From Pseudoxanthomonas sp. J31 (GTDB lineage: Bacteria > Pseudomonadota > Gammaproteobacteria > Xanthomonadales > Xanthomonadaceae), in NCBI RefSeq assembly GCF_000510725.1, contig NZ_KI783312.1:228-64227 (forward strand): a DNA stretch of 64,000 bases. The letters are read 5' to 3'. This document shows positions 18,871 to 27,435 of this stretch, one piece after another. The position numbers and the translations under genes were made by a program. The notes under the pieces are model-generated. The model was not told the origin of the DNA, did no database searches, and saw only the letters and a program-made list of their open reading frames with translations. Numbering within the stretch: position 1 is the stretch's first letter; each line of letters opens with the position of its first letter.

Positions 18871-19433
18871 AGGGCGCTCACCGTGACGACCTGGCGGGTG
18901 GAACTGCCTTCGCCGGTCTCGCTTGCCTGGCCGCTCGCGTTGGCGGTACTGCCGCGGCTGTCGTCCCACTGGATGGTGACGGTGCAGGTGCCGCCGCCGA
19001 CGGCATTGCCCGCGCAGGCAACGTTGGCGCAGGTGGTGGTGTCCCCGGCCTGGCCCATGCTGGTCTTGAGCGCGACCAGCCAGACGTTGAGCTCGCCCTG
19101 GGCGGACTGCTGGCCGGCCGGCAGCGAGGCGTCCGGGTTGGCCGGGGTGCACTGCATGCCGCTGGTGTTGTAGTAGCCGGCGATGGCGTTGGTGCGGTTG
19201 GCGCGCAGCACGTCGAGGATGGCGTAGGTCTGCATCACCGCCTGGGTGCGCTCCAGCGAGCTCTGGCCGTTGCGCAGGGCGGTGGCCTGCATCGCGGCGA
19301 TGCCCAGCAGGCCGATCCCGAGGATCAGCACCGAGATCATCACCTCCAGCAGGCTCACGCCCGCCTGGCGGCGCCAGCGCGGGCCCGGCCGGCGCCCGGC
19401 ACGCGCGCCGGCGGCGGTCTGGATCCGGATCAT
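18867..19433 (-). CDS. pilV: Type IV pilus minor pilin PilV
   Basis: A 188-residue prepilin with a 25-residue basic leader, cleavage Gly25|Val26, and helix SLLEVMISVLILGIGLLGIAAMQ. The VMISVLILGIGLLG run is the hallmark of PilV. Four cysteines in the C-terminal half (CTPANP, CANVAC, TCTV) probably form disulfides in the periplasm. It overlaps both neighbours by four bases (ATGA), in the second position of the minor-pilin operon. Confidence 0.9.
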   Translation of the reverse strand: MIRIQTAAGARAGRRPGPRWRRQAGVSLLEVMISVLILGIGLLGIAAMQATALRNGQSSLERTQAVMQTYAILDVLRANRTNAIAGYYNTSGMQCTPANPDASLPAGQQSAQGELNVWLVALKTSMGQAGDTTTCANVACAGNAVGGGTCTVTIQWDDSRGSTANASGQASETGEGSSTRQVVTVSAL

Positions 19434-20005
19434 GGGCAGGCTCCCTGCGTGGTATGCGCCGCGGCAGTCACGTTCAGGCGGCTGCCGCCGGCCAGTTCCA
19501 CCCGGCGCAGGTTCTCGCGCGGGCGGTTGGTCGGCATGCACACGGTGAAGGTGGTCGACAGCAGGCCGCCGCTGGAATTGCGGGCCAGGCCGTCGGGACG
19601 GAAGTCCACGCTGTTGACCCCGCTGGGGGTCTTGATCTTCAGCTGGCTCTTGACCGCGGTCGTGCGCAGCAGCTCCGGGGTCGCGCCGGAGGCCTGCACC
19701 ACCCAGCCGGTCCATTCGCCGTTGCCGGTGGCACAGGTCGCGCCGTCGCTGCTGCGGCACAGGCGCACGGTGCGGTTGCGGCGCAGCGCCTCGGTGCGCG
19801 CCAGCTGGAGGTCGGCCACCAGCTCGTTGGCCTGGCTGGTCAGGCGGTTGCCGTTCATCACCACGGCGAAGTTGGGCACGGCCAGCGCGGCCACGATGGC
19901 CAGCACCGCCAGGGTGACCATCAGTTCGATCAGCGAGAAGCCCCCCGGCCGCGCACGCAAGCGGGTTCCGCGCCGCCGGACCAGTGGCCCATGCGAAGGA
20001 TGCAT
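19430..20005 (-). CDS. fimT: Minor pilin of the FimT/FimU (GspH) family
   Basis: A 191-residue prepilin, cleavage Gly22|Phe23 before SLIELMVTLAVLAIVAALAVP; Glu at mature position 5. The end has the GspH fold pattern (FRPDGLARN then TFTVCMPTN). It leads the pilin operon and corresponds to the FimU/FimT position in Pseudomonas. ATG 20005 is preferred since GGGGAAA lies seven bases upstream; the ATG at 20020 would add five residues and has no ribosome site. Whether FimT or FimU is the better name cannot be decided from sequence alone; FimT proteins of this group can bind DNA for uptake. Confidence 0.85.
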   Translation of the reverse strand: MHPSHGPLVRRRGTRLRARPGGFSLIELMVTLAVLAIVAALAVPNFAVVMNGNRLTSQANELVADLQLARTEALRRNRTVRLCRSSDGATCATGNGEWTGWVVQASGATPELLRTTAVKSQLKIKTPSGVNSVDFRPDGLARNSSGGLLSTTFTVCMPTNRPRENLRRVELAGGSRLNVTAAAHTTQGACP

Positions 20006-20142
20006 GCCCGATTTCCCCAAGTTGGATGCAAACGCAACTTAGCGGAGCATGCCCGCAGCCTCTAGCCGCAACCGACGAGCGGCCCGAACCCGGGAACCAG
20101 CGGCGGCTCCCGCCGCCGCCCGTGGCAAGGCATCATGCCCGC
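20006..20142. promoter_or_regulatory. Divergent promoter region of the pilin operon and histidine kinase
   Basis: The 137 bases between two divergent starts must hold both promoters. AAGTTG (20019-20024) and CAACTT (20035-20040) form a perfect 6-bp dyad with a 10-base gap just upstream of the pilin operon start, a candidate operator. I did not find a convincing sigma-54 site or an AlgR-type box. Confidence 0.4.
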
Positions 20143-21216
20143 ATGCCCGCACCGTCCGGCCGCCCTGCCCCGCAACCCGATCCGCCGCTGGACGCGCTAT
20201 GGCGCGCCCCGGCGATCGTCTGGGCGGTGGTCGCCGGCATGGGCGTGGCCGCCCTGCTGGCCATCGCCCAGCCGCCGCTGACCGACCGCTGGGTGTACTT
20301 CGGCCTGGCCTGCCTGATGGTGCAGTGGACCCTGCTGCTGGCCCTGGCCGCGCTATACCTGGTGCGTGGCCTGCTGGCCCGGCTGCGGCCGCTGCACGTG
20401 GCCGGGATCGCCCTGCTGCTGCTGGTGCTGTCCAGCTGGCTGGTGCACGCCATCGCCCAGGCGCTGGTGGCGCTGGTGGTGCCTGGTCCGGTGCCGCCGG
20501 GCTGGAGCCTGCCGCGCATGGCCGGCCTGACCCTGTGCGTGGGCCTGCTGGGCCTGGCCGTGTTCTACCACCATTGGCGCGCCACCCAGCTGGCGGTGCA
20601 GGCCAAGCAGGCGCAGCTGGAGGCGTTGCAGGCGCGGATCCGGCCGCACTTCCTGTTCAACACCCTCAACACCGGCGTGGCCCTGGTGCGCGAGCGCCCG
20701 GGCGAGGCCGAGCGCCTGCTGCTGGACCTGTCCGACCTGTTCCGCGCCGCCCTGGCCGGGCCACCGACGATCCCGCTGGAGGACGAACTGGCGCTGGCCC
20801 GCCGCTACCTGGAGATCGAGCAGCTGCGCTTCGGCCCGCGCCTGCAGGTGAAGTGGGAGGTGCCGGCGGTGCTGCCGGCGGTGCCGGTGCCGACCCTGTC
20901 GGTGCAGCCGCTGGTGGAGAACGCGATCCGCCACGGCATCGAGCGCTCGCCCCGCGGCGGCGAGGTGCGGATCGTGGTGGTCTCCACCGGTTCGGGCGTG
21001 CGGGTCACGGTCAGCAACAGCCTGCCGTCCGCGGCCGGGCCGGCCACCCACGGCCACCAGGTGGGGCTGAGCTCGGTGCGCGCGCGGGTGCAGGCGCTGA
21101 CCGGCGACCGCGGCGGGGTGGAGACCCACGCCAGCGGCGGCCGCCACGTGGCGGTGCTGTACCTGCCCGCGCCCGGACCCGGGGCAGACGACCCGGCTCA
21201 GGCCACCACGCGGTAG
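20143..21216 (+). CDS. AlgZ/FimS-like (LytS-type) sensor histidine kinase
   Basis: A 357-residue membrane kinase with four hydrophobic segments in residues about 20-150 and a His_kinase (PF06580) domain. The phospho-acceptor is His169 in RIRPHFLFNTLNTG, and the ATP-binding N-box is LVENAIRHG with Asn260. This family (AlgZ/FimS, LytS, YehU) pairs with LytTR response regulators. It lies divergent to the minor-pilin operon, which in Pseudomonas is under AlgZ/AlgR control, so pilin regulation is an attractive inference. No response regulator is adjacent: the next gene is ppnN on the other strand, whose end overlaps this one by 19 bases. Confidence 0.85.
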   Translation: MPAPSGRPAPQPDPPLDALWRAPAIVWAVVAGMGVAALLAIAQPPLTDRWVYFGLACLMVQWTLLLALAALYLVRGLLARLRPLHVAGIALLLLVLSSWLVHAIAQALVALVVPGPVPPGWSLPRMAGLTLCVGLLGLAVFYHHWRATQLAVQAKQAQLEALQARIRPHFLFNTLNTGVALVRERPGEAERLLLDLSDLFRAALAGPPTIPLEDELALARRYLEIEQLRFGPRLQVKWEVPAVLPAVPVPTLSVQPLVENAIRHGIERSPRGGEVRIVVVSTGSGVRVTVSNSLPSAAGPATHGHQVGLSSVRARVQALTGDRGGVETHASGGRHVAVLYLPAPGPGADDPAQATTR

Positions 21217-22580
21217 CAGGGCCGGTACTCGCCGGCGATCTTCATCCGGCGCTGCTCGACGAAGGCGCGCAGCAGCCCGTCCAGGGCCTGCATCATGTCC
21301 GGCGCGCCGTGGATCTCGAACGGGCCGTGCTGCTCGATCCGGCGCATGCCCTCTTCCTTGACGTTGCCGGCGACGATGCCGGAGAAGGCGCGGCGCAGGT
21401 CCGCGGCCAGCGCCGAGGCCGGGCGCCCGTGGTGCAGGTCCAGCGCGGCCATGGCCTCGTGGGTGGGCACGAACGGGCGCTGGAACTCCAGCGGGATCGA
21501 CAGGCCCCAGTTGAAGTAGAACGAGTCCTTGTGGGCGATGCGCGCCTCGCGCACCTGGCGGATGCCGGCGAACATCTTCTTCGCCACCTCCGGCGCGTCG
21601 CCGATCACGATCTCGTAGCGCGAGGTGGCCGCCTCGCCCAGGGTCAGGCGGATGAAGCGGTCGATCTGCTCGAAGTACGGCGCGGCGATGGTCGGGCCGG
21701 TGAAGATCAGCGGGAACGGCACGTGCGCGTTCTCCTCGCGCAGCAGGATGCCCAGCAGGTACAGGATTTCCTCGGCCGTGCCCACGCCGCCGGGGAACAC
21801 GATGATGCCGTGGGCCATGCGCACGAACGCCTCGAGCCGCTTCTCGATGTCCGGCATGATCACCAGCTCGTTGACGATCGGGTTCGGCGACTCGGCGGCG
21901 ATGATCCCCGGCTCGGTGATGCCGATGTAGCGGGTGTGGGTCTTGCGCTGCTTGGCGTGGGCGATGGTGGCGCCCTTCATCGGGCCCTTCATCGCGCCCG
22001 GGCCGCAGCCGGTGCAGATGTCCAGGCCGCGCAGGCCCAGCTCGTAGCCGACCTGCTTGGTGTACAGGTACTCGTCGCGCGAGATCGAGTGGCCGCCCCA
22101 GCACACCACCAGGTTGGGGTCGGCCGGGCGCAGCACGCGGGCGTTGCGCAGCAGGCCGAACACGGCGTCGGTGATACCCTCGGAGCTCTCCAGCTCGGTC
22201 GCGTACTCCGGGCCCAGCTCGATCGCGGTCCAGGCCAGGTCGCGGACCACCGCGAACAGCAGTTCGGCCACGCCGCGGATGATCTGGCCGTCGACGAAGG
22301 CCATCGCCGGCGCGTTCTGCAGGTCGATGCGGACGCCGCGGTCCTGCTGGGTGACCTGGATGTCGAAGTGCGGGTACAGGTCGCGCGCGGCGCGCGGGTC
22401 GTCGCTGGCGCTGCCGCTGGTCAGCACCGCCAGGGCGCAGCGCCGCAGCAGCTCGTGCATGCCGCCGCTGGAGGCGTCGCGCAACCGCGCCACCTCGGTC
22501 CGCGACAGCACGTCCAGCCCGCCGCGCGGGTAGATCCTGGCGTCCTGGACCGGGAGGGTGCTGGTGGCGGGCTCGTTCAT
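21198..22580 (-). CDS. ppnN: Pyrimidine/purine nucleotide 5'-monophosphate nucleosidase
   Basis: A 460-residue LOG-family enzyme matching E. coli PpnN (YgdH) in length and layout. It hydrolyses the N-glycosidic bond of nucleoside monophosphates to base and ribose 5-phosphate, and in E. coli it is a (p)ppGpp target. The Rossmann core carries the family motif PGGVGTAEE and an upstream GCGPGAMKGPMKGA glycine-rich loop; a PpnN-type N-terminal domain precedes and a C-terminal extension follows. The start at 22580 gives a normal N-terminus. It ends convergently with the histidine kinase and has no obvious operon partner. Confidence 0.92.
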   Translation of the reverse strand: MNEPATSTLPVQDARIYPRGGLDVLSRTEVARLRDASSGGMHELLRRCALAVLTSGSASDDPRAARDLYPHFDIQVTQQDRGVRIDLQNAPAMAFVDGQIIRGVAELLFAVVRDLAWTAIELGPEYATELESSEGITDAVFGLLRNARVLRPADPNLVVCWGGHSISRDEYLYTKQVGYELGLRGLDICTGCGPGAMKGPMKGATIAHAKQRKTHTRYIGITEPGIIAAESPNPIVNELVIMPDIEKRLEAFVRMAHGIIVFPGGVGTAEEILYLLGILLREENAHVPFPLIFTGPTIAAPYFEQIDRFIRLTLGEAATSRYEIVIGDAPEVAKKMFAGIRQVREARIAHKDSFYFNWGLSIPLEFQRPFVPTHEAMAALDLHHGRPASALAADLRRAFSGIVAGNVKEEGMRRIEQHGPFEIHGAPDMMQALDGLLRAFVEQRRMKIAGEYRPCYRVVA

Positions 22581-22652
22581 CGGGGTCCTGCGAGTGTGGC
22601 AAACCGGTCGGCGACTCTAGCGCAGCCCCGGGCGCCGCACCACCGCGCAAAA

Positions 22653-22682
22653 GGAAACGGCCGGGTTGCCCCGGCCGTTTCC
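22653..22682 (-). terminator. Rho-independent terminator of the Oar-like receptor gene
   Basis: GGAAACGGCCGGG-TTGC-CCCGGCCGTTTCC is a long perfect stem. On the minus strand it is followed by TTTTGCG and begins 24 bases after the receptor stop codon. Confidence 0.85.
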
Positions 22683-22705
22683 GTGTCACCTTGAAGCAGC
22701 AGCCA

Positions 22706-25700
22706 TCAGAACTGGTACTTCAGGGTCAGCATGGCGCCCCAGCGGGACACCGCGCGGCTCGGCAGGCCCTTGCCATCGTACGGCACCAGCGAAGCGGTGT
22801 TCAGGCCGTAGATGTACTTGCCGTCGTCGGTGATGCCGTTGACGTAGGCCAGGCGGCGGGTGCTGTAACCGTTGTCGATGTAGTTGGTCACGCCCCAGTC
22901 CTTGTTGAGCAGGTTCAGGAAGTTGTAGATGTCCAGGCGGACGATCGACTTGTGCTCCCTGAAGAAGCCCGGCAGCTCCTGCTGGATCGACACGTCCAGC
23001 TGGTTCACCCAGGGCATCCGCGCGCCGTTGCGCTCCGCGATCTCGCCGCGGTGCTTGGACAGGTAGCGGTCGCCGTCGATGAACTTGTGGAAGGCCTCGA
23101 TCTGCTCGGCGGTGGCGTTGCCGTAGCTGACGTACGGGTCGTTCTCGCGCAGCGGGATGTAGGCCAGGTCGTAGTTGGAGTCGCCGTCGCCGTTCACGTC
23201 GGTGCCGTAGGTCCAGCTGTACGGCATGCCGTCGTGGCCGTTGTAGAACGCGGTGATGCTGGTCTTGTAGTCACCGAAGAACGCGTGCTCCCAGCCCACG
23301 GCCAGCTTGACCTGGGTGGCGATGGTGCGGTCGGCGGTGCTGGAGACCACGTTCTCGTGGTCCACGCGGGCGACGTAGCTGTAGCCCGACGAGGCCTGCG
23401 AGCTGTTGCCCGGGTTCACTTCCTCGGCCTTGGTGAAGGTCGTGCTCAGGTTGGCGTACCAGCCGTCGCTGAACTTCTTGTCCAGGGCGAAGGTGATGGC
23501 GCGCGAGCCGCCCTTGTCGGTGTTGGTCAGCAGGGTCGAGTTGGTGGTGAACGCGCGGTTGCTGCCGTGGTTCTTGCCGCTGGCCGAGCTGCTGGTGGTG
23601 AAGCCGTTCACCCAGTACGAGGCGCGGCCGTCCGGCAGGGTGCCGTTCGGGGTGCCGATGTTCGGCGCCAGGTACAGGATCGCGTCCTTGTTCTTGATCC
23701 ACTGCAGCTCGACGGTGGCGACCAGGTCCCACCACGGCAGGGCGGCGTCGAAGCCCAGGTTGGCCTTCCACGCGGTCGGCAGCTTGAAGTCCGGATCAAG
23801 CGTGTCGACGGCCATCTGCGGCGCCGAGCCGTTGCCCGGGACGTTCTGGTTGTACGGATCCGGGCTGAACGGGGCGGTGGCCGGGTTGGAGGTGTTGTAC
23901 GCGTAGACGGTCAGGCCGTTGTTCTGGTACGGGTTGTTCAGCCACACCGCCGGCGGCTTGGTCTGGAACAGGCCGAAGCCACCGCGCACCTGCATGAACT
24001 GCTCCTCGTTCAGCAGGTAGTTGAAGGCCACGCGCGGCTGCACGACCTTGTTCCTGGAACCCAGGCGGTGGTTGTTGCGGTAGCCGAAGGCTTCCTCGAA
24101 GGCCGCGTTGTACAGCGGGGCGTGGTCTTCCTTCGGGATGTCGACGCGGACGCCGTAGGTCAGCGACAGCTTGTCGGTGGCCTGCCAGGTGTCCTGCACG
24201 AACGGGCTGAAGGTGCTGATGGTCACCGCGCCCGGGACGTCCTCCAGGCCGTAGCCCGGGGCCGGGGTGCGCAGGTCGTAGCGCGAGTAGTTGCAGGGGG
24301 TGCTGCCGTCGGCGCAGGCCAGGAAGTTGGCCAGCGTGAACTGGTACACGCCGTGCAGGTCGCGGCCGAACATGTTGTAGACGTCGTTCTCGACGTACTC
24401 GAAGCCGCCCTTGACGACGTGGTCGCCCAGGTACCAGTTGCCGAACAGCGAGGCGGTCAGCTTCTTGGTCGAGATCGCGTTCTCGTGGCGGTACTTGTCC
24501 TCGCCCAGGAAGATCGCCGGGCCGCTGGTGGCGGTGCCGGTGTAGACCTCCACGTGCGGCTGGTTGGTGAACGCGGCCGCCTCCTGGTCGAACTTCTGGT
24601 AGCTGATCTTGGCTTCGGTGCTGAAGTTCTCGGACCAGTCGCTGAACAGCTGCAGCGAGGTGTTCTCGGTCAGGCTGTCGTAGTTGTACCAGTGGCTGGA
24701 CAGGACCACGCGGTTGCCCGACTGGTTGTACGGGTTCGGCTTGACCTCCTCGGTGCGCTGGTAGGTCAGGCTGGCGCGGTGGTAGTCGTTGATGTTCCAG
24801 TCCAGCTTGGCCAGGAAGCGCTCGTTCTCCAGGTCCATCGCGCCGATGTACGCGCCCGGGAACAGGCCCAGGCGGGTGGCGGCGTCGATCACGTCGTTGA
24901 CCTGCTGCTGGGTCACGGCGCCGGTGCTAAGGCCGTCGGAGTCGGTGCCGCCGATCGCGGTCACTTCCTGCTTCTCGGCCGACACGAAGAAGAACAGCTT
25001 GTCCTTGACGATCGGGCCGCCCAGGGTGAAGCCCTTGGTGCTGTCCTTGTCGAAGCCGGTGTAGCGCTTGCCGTCGCGCTTGCCGATCATGCTGTCGGCA
25101 TCCTTGAACGCGTAGTAGGCCGAGCCGTGCAGCTCGTTGGTGCCCGACTTGGTGACCGCGTTGATCTGCGCGCCGATGGTGCTGAAGGCCACGTCGTAGT
25201 CGGTGACGGCGATGTCGAACGCGGCGATGGTGTCGATCGAGATCGGCGAGCCGGTGTACGGCATGCCGTTGGCGTTCAGGCCGAAGGGGTCGCCCTGGGA
25301 GATGCCATCGACCTGGATCTCGTTGAAGCGGTTGTTCACGCCGGCGGCGGAGATGGCGCCGGTGCCGGCGTCGACCGACAGGCGCGGGTCGAGGCGGGCG
25401 AAGTCGTCCAGCGAGCGGTTGCCGGCGGCGGCGGTCTCGAGCTGGCGGCCGCTGATGGAGGTGCTGACGCCCTTGTTGTCCGGGTTGAAGGTGTCCAGCA
25501 GGCGCGACCCGGTGACCTGCACGGCGGCGATCTCGGTCACGTTGCCCAGGGCGGCGTTGACGGTGCCGACCTTGTTCAGCTCCAGGTACACGCCTTCCTC
25601 GGTCGTGGTGCCCTGGGCCGAAGTGATGGTGACGGTGTACGGGCCACCCGGGCGGAGGCCGCGCGCGGTGTAGCGGCCGTTGGCGTCGGTGGTGGCGCGG

Positions 25701-25885
25701 CTGACCGTGCCGGACTGGACGTGGACGATCGTCACCTCGGCGCCGGCGACCGGCTGGCCGCTGGTGGAGGTAACAGTACCGGCGACACCAGAGGAAGTGC
25801 TCTGGGCGAACGCAGGAGCAACAGCGAGGGCGGCGACCAGTCCAAGGGCGAGCTTGGACATCCGGGGTCGACGGTGATCGGTCAT
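22706..25885 (-). CDS. Oar-like TonB-dependent outer-membrane receptor
   Basis: A 1059-residue outer-membrane protein. A signal peptide ending APAFAQ is followed by a carboxypeptidase-regulatory-like beta-sandwich (about residues 32-110), a plug domain (VQVTGSRLLDTFNPD, NRFNEIQVDGISQGDPFG) and a 22-strand-type barrel ending in LTLKYQF with the terminal Phe needed for insertion. This is the Oar subgroup (named from Myxococcus Oar), used in xanthomonads and others for peptides, proteins or adhesion; the substrate here is unknown. It is monocistronic with its own terminator. ATG 25885 has a weak GAGG ahead; an internal ATG at 25861 is less likely. Confidence 0.9.
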   Translation of the reverse strand: MTDHRRPRMSKLALGLVAALAVAPAFAQSTSSGVAGTVTSTSGQPVAGAEVTIVHVQSGTVSRATTDANGRYTARGLRPGGPYTVTITSAQGTTTEEGVYLELNKVGTVNAALGNVTEIAAVQVTGSRLLDTFNPDNKGVSTSISGRQLETAAAGNRSLDDFARLDPRLSVDAGTGAISAAGVNNRFNEIQVDGISQGDPFGLNANGMPYTGSPISIDTIAAFDIAVTDYDVAFSTIGAQINAVTKSGTNELHGSAYYAFKDADSMIGKRDGKRYTGFDKDSTKGFTLGGPIVKDKLFFFVSAEKQEVTAIGGTDSDGLSTGAVTQQQVNDVIDAATRLGLFPGAYIGAMDLENERFLAKLDWNINDYHRASLTYQRTEEVKPNPYNQSGNRVVLSSHWYNYDSLTENTSLQLFSDWSENFSTEAKISYQKFDQEAAAFTNQPHVEVYTGTATSGPAIFLGEDKYRHENAISTKKLTASLFGNWYLGDHVVKGGFEYVENDVYNMFGRDLHGVYQFTLANFLACADGSTPCNYSRYDLRTPAPGYGLEDVPGAVTISTFSPFVQDTWQATDKLSLTYGVRVDIPKEDHAPLYNAAFEEAFGYRNNHRLGSRNKVVQPRVAFNYLLNEEQFMQVRGGFGLFQTKPPAVWLNNPYQNNGLTVYAYNTSNPATAPFSPDPYNQNVPGNGSAPQMAVDTLDPDFKLPTAWKANLGFDAALPWWDLVATVELQWIKNKDAILYLAPNIGTPNGTLPDGRASYWVNGFTTSSSASGKNHGSNRAFTTNSTLLTNTDKGGSRAITFALDKKFSDGWYANLSTTFTKAEEVNPGNSSQASSGYSYVARVDHENVVSSTADRTIATQVKLAVGWEHAFFGDYKTSITAFYNGHDGMPYSWTYGTDVNGDGDSNYDLAYIPLRENDPYVSYGNATAEQIEAFHKFIDGDRYLSKHRGEIAERNGARMPWVNQLDVSIQQELPGFFREHKSIVRLDIYNFLNLLNKDWGVTNYIDNGYSTRRLAYVNGITDDGKYIYGLNTASLVPYDGKGLPSRAVSRWGAMLTLKYQF

Positions 25886-25975
25886 GGCTAAAGGCCTCGG
25901 GAGGGTGGCGGAAAAGTTTCAGCCCGAACAAGGGCTAATAGGATCAATGGCTTCCCCGCGCGCGGCGCTGCGCGC

Positions 25976-25994
25976 GGTTAACACTAGGTTAACA
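25976..25994. promoter_or_regulatory. GGTTAACA direct repeat upstream of the receptor gene
   Basis: Two copies of GGTTAACA (25976-25983 and 25987-25994) are spaced 11 bases start to start, one DNA turn, about 90 bp upstream of the receptor start. Each contains the palindrome GTTAAC. The arrangement suits a tandem operator or a transcription start region; no known factor is assigned. Confidence 0.4.
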
Positions 25995-26080
25995 TGGTAG
26001 GTGCGTACCGTGACGGTTTCATTACAAATTTCTACTGCGTCGCAGCATGGTTTGCGACGAAACCGCCGCCCGGCGACCGC

Positions 26081-26680
26081 TCAAGCGGCCGCCACCTGGG
26101 CCAGGTAGACGGCCACGCCGTCCAGCAGCATCTGCACCGAAATGGCCACCAGCAGCATGCCCATCAGGCGCTCGACCGCGGTCAGCGCGCGCCGGCCGAG
26201 CAGCCGGTAGAGGAACGGCGAGGCCAGCAGGATCGCGGCGGTCGCGGCCCAGGCCAGGAACAGCGCCAGGCTCCACTCCCACAGCCGGTCCGGCTCGCGG
26301 CTGCCCATCAGCATCACCGCGGCCATGCCCGAGGGGCCGGCCACCAGCGGGATCGCCAGCGGCACGATGAACGGCTCGCCGTCCGGGATCTCGCCCATCA
26401 GCCCTTCCGGGCGCGGGAAGATCATGCGGATGCCGATCAGGAACAGGACGATGCCGCCGGCGATGGAGACCGACTCCTGGCGCAGGTGCATCAGCTCCAG
26501 GGCGTACTTGCCGCACCACAGGAACAGCATCAGCACGGCCAGCGCGATCAGCAGCTCGCGCACCAGCACCTTGCGCTGGCGCTGCGGCGCCAGCGGCTTG
26601 AGCACGCTGAGGAACACCGGGACGTTGCCCAGCGGATCCAGGATCAGGAACAGCAGCAGGGCCGCGGACATGATGGTCAT
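26081..26680 (-). CDS. MarC-family (UPF0056) inner-membrane protein
   Basis: A 199-residue protein with about six hydrophobic helices and the MarC/YhgN family signatures LLFLILDPLGNVPVFL near the N-terminus and PLAIPLVAGPSGMAAVM in the middle. The biochemical role of the family is not established; the old multiple-antibiotic-resistance link was not upheld. It is the third gene of a coupled operon grxD-SDR-marC: its ATG overlaps the SDR stop codon (ATGA). Confidence 0.88.
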   Translation of the reverse strand: MTIMSAALLLFLILDPLGNVPVFLSVLKPLAPQRQRKVLVRELLIALAVLMLFLWCGKYALELMHLRQESVSIAGGIVLFLIGIRMIFPRPEGLMGEIPDGEPFIVPLAIPLVAGPSGMAAVMLMGSREPDRLWEWSLALFLAWAATAAILLASPFLYRLLGRRALTAVERLMGMLLVAISVQMLLDGVAVYLAQVAAA

Positions 26681-27435
26681 GCCGGCACCCCCTCCAGCCC
26701 GGCCAGCACCCGGCCGCGGTAGTCCCTGCCTGCGGCCGAGAGCAGCATGACGCAGCGCTCGGCATAGGCCTGCGGATCGCGCAGGTCGGCGGCCAGGTCG
26801 TCGGCGTAGGCGCGGGCGCGCAACGGGGTGCGCATCGGCCCCGGCTGCAGGCCGCAGACGCGCACCGGGTCGTTGGCCAGCTCGGCGGCCAGCATGCGCA
26901 GCAGCGCGTGCAGCCCGTGCTGGGCCACGCCGTAGCCGCCCCAGTACGCCTGCCCCACCCGCGCCGGGTCGTCCACCGCCAGCACCACCGCCGGGTCCGG
27001 CGCCTGGCGCAGCAGCGGCAGGCAGGCCTGCAGCAGCCACCACGGCGCGGTCAGGTTGACGTGGATGGCGCGGGCGAACTGGGCCGGGTCCTGGTGTTCC
27101 AGCGGCGTCAGGCCGCGGAACTCGGCGGCGCAGTGCAGGATGCCATCCAGCCGGCCCAGCTCGGCCTCGATGCGCCCGGCCAGCTCGGCGTAGTCGTCCG
27201 GCGTGGCGCCCTCCAGGTCCAGCGGGTACAGCAGCGGCTCCGGGCCCGCCGCGGCGACGGCGTCGTACACGCGGTTGAGCCGCGGCAGCTTGCGGCCCAG
27301 CAGGACCACGGTGGCGCCGGCTTCGGCGCAGGCACGGGAAGCCACGCTGCCCAGCCCGCCATGGGCACCGGCCACGAGCACGACACGACCTGCCAGCGGC
27401 CTTGGCGCCGCCACGGGAAGACCAACCAGGCTCAT
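26677..27435 (-). CDS. YciK-like SDR-family protein with a degenerate active site
   Basis: A 252-residue Rossmann protein of the short-chain dehydrogenase family, most like YciK. The nucleotide-binding loop is kept as VAGAHGGLG (Ala for the usual Thr) and the NLTAPW helix start is present. The catalytic YxxxK has become Tyr168-GVA-Gln172, and the usual catalytic Ser region reads VVLAVDDPA. Both catalytic Lys and Ser therefore seem lost, so dehydrogenase activity is doubtful; a binding or regulatory role is possible. ATGA overlaps with grxD upstream and marC downstream show tight coupling. Confidence 0.82.
   Translation of the reverse strand: MSLVGLPVAAPRPLAGRVVLVAGAHGGLGSVASRACAEAGATVVLLGRKLPRLNRVYDAVAAAGPEPLLYPLDLEGATPDDYAELAGRIEAELGRLDGILHCAAEFRGLTPLEHQDPAQFARAIHVNLTAPWWLLQACLPLLRQAPDPAVVLAVDDPARVGQAYWGGYGVAQHGLHALLRMLAAELANDPVRVCGLQPGPMRTPLRARAYADDLAADLRDPQAYAERCVMLLSAAGRDYRGRVLAGLEGVPA

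Noticed and set aside
20121-20140. A TGGCA...TGC sigma-54-like pattern ahead of the histidine kinase
   Set aside because: The GG-to-GC distance is one base too long and the -24 element is incomplete.
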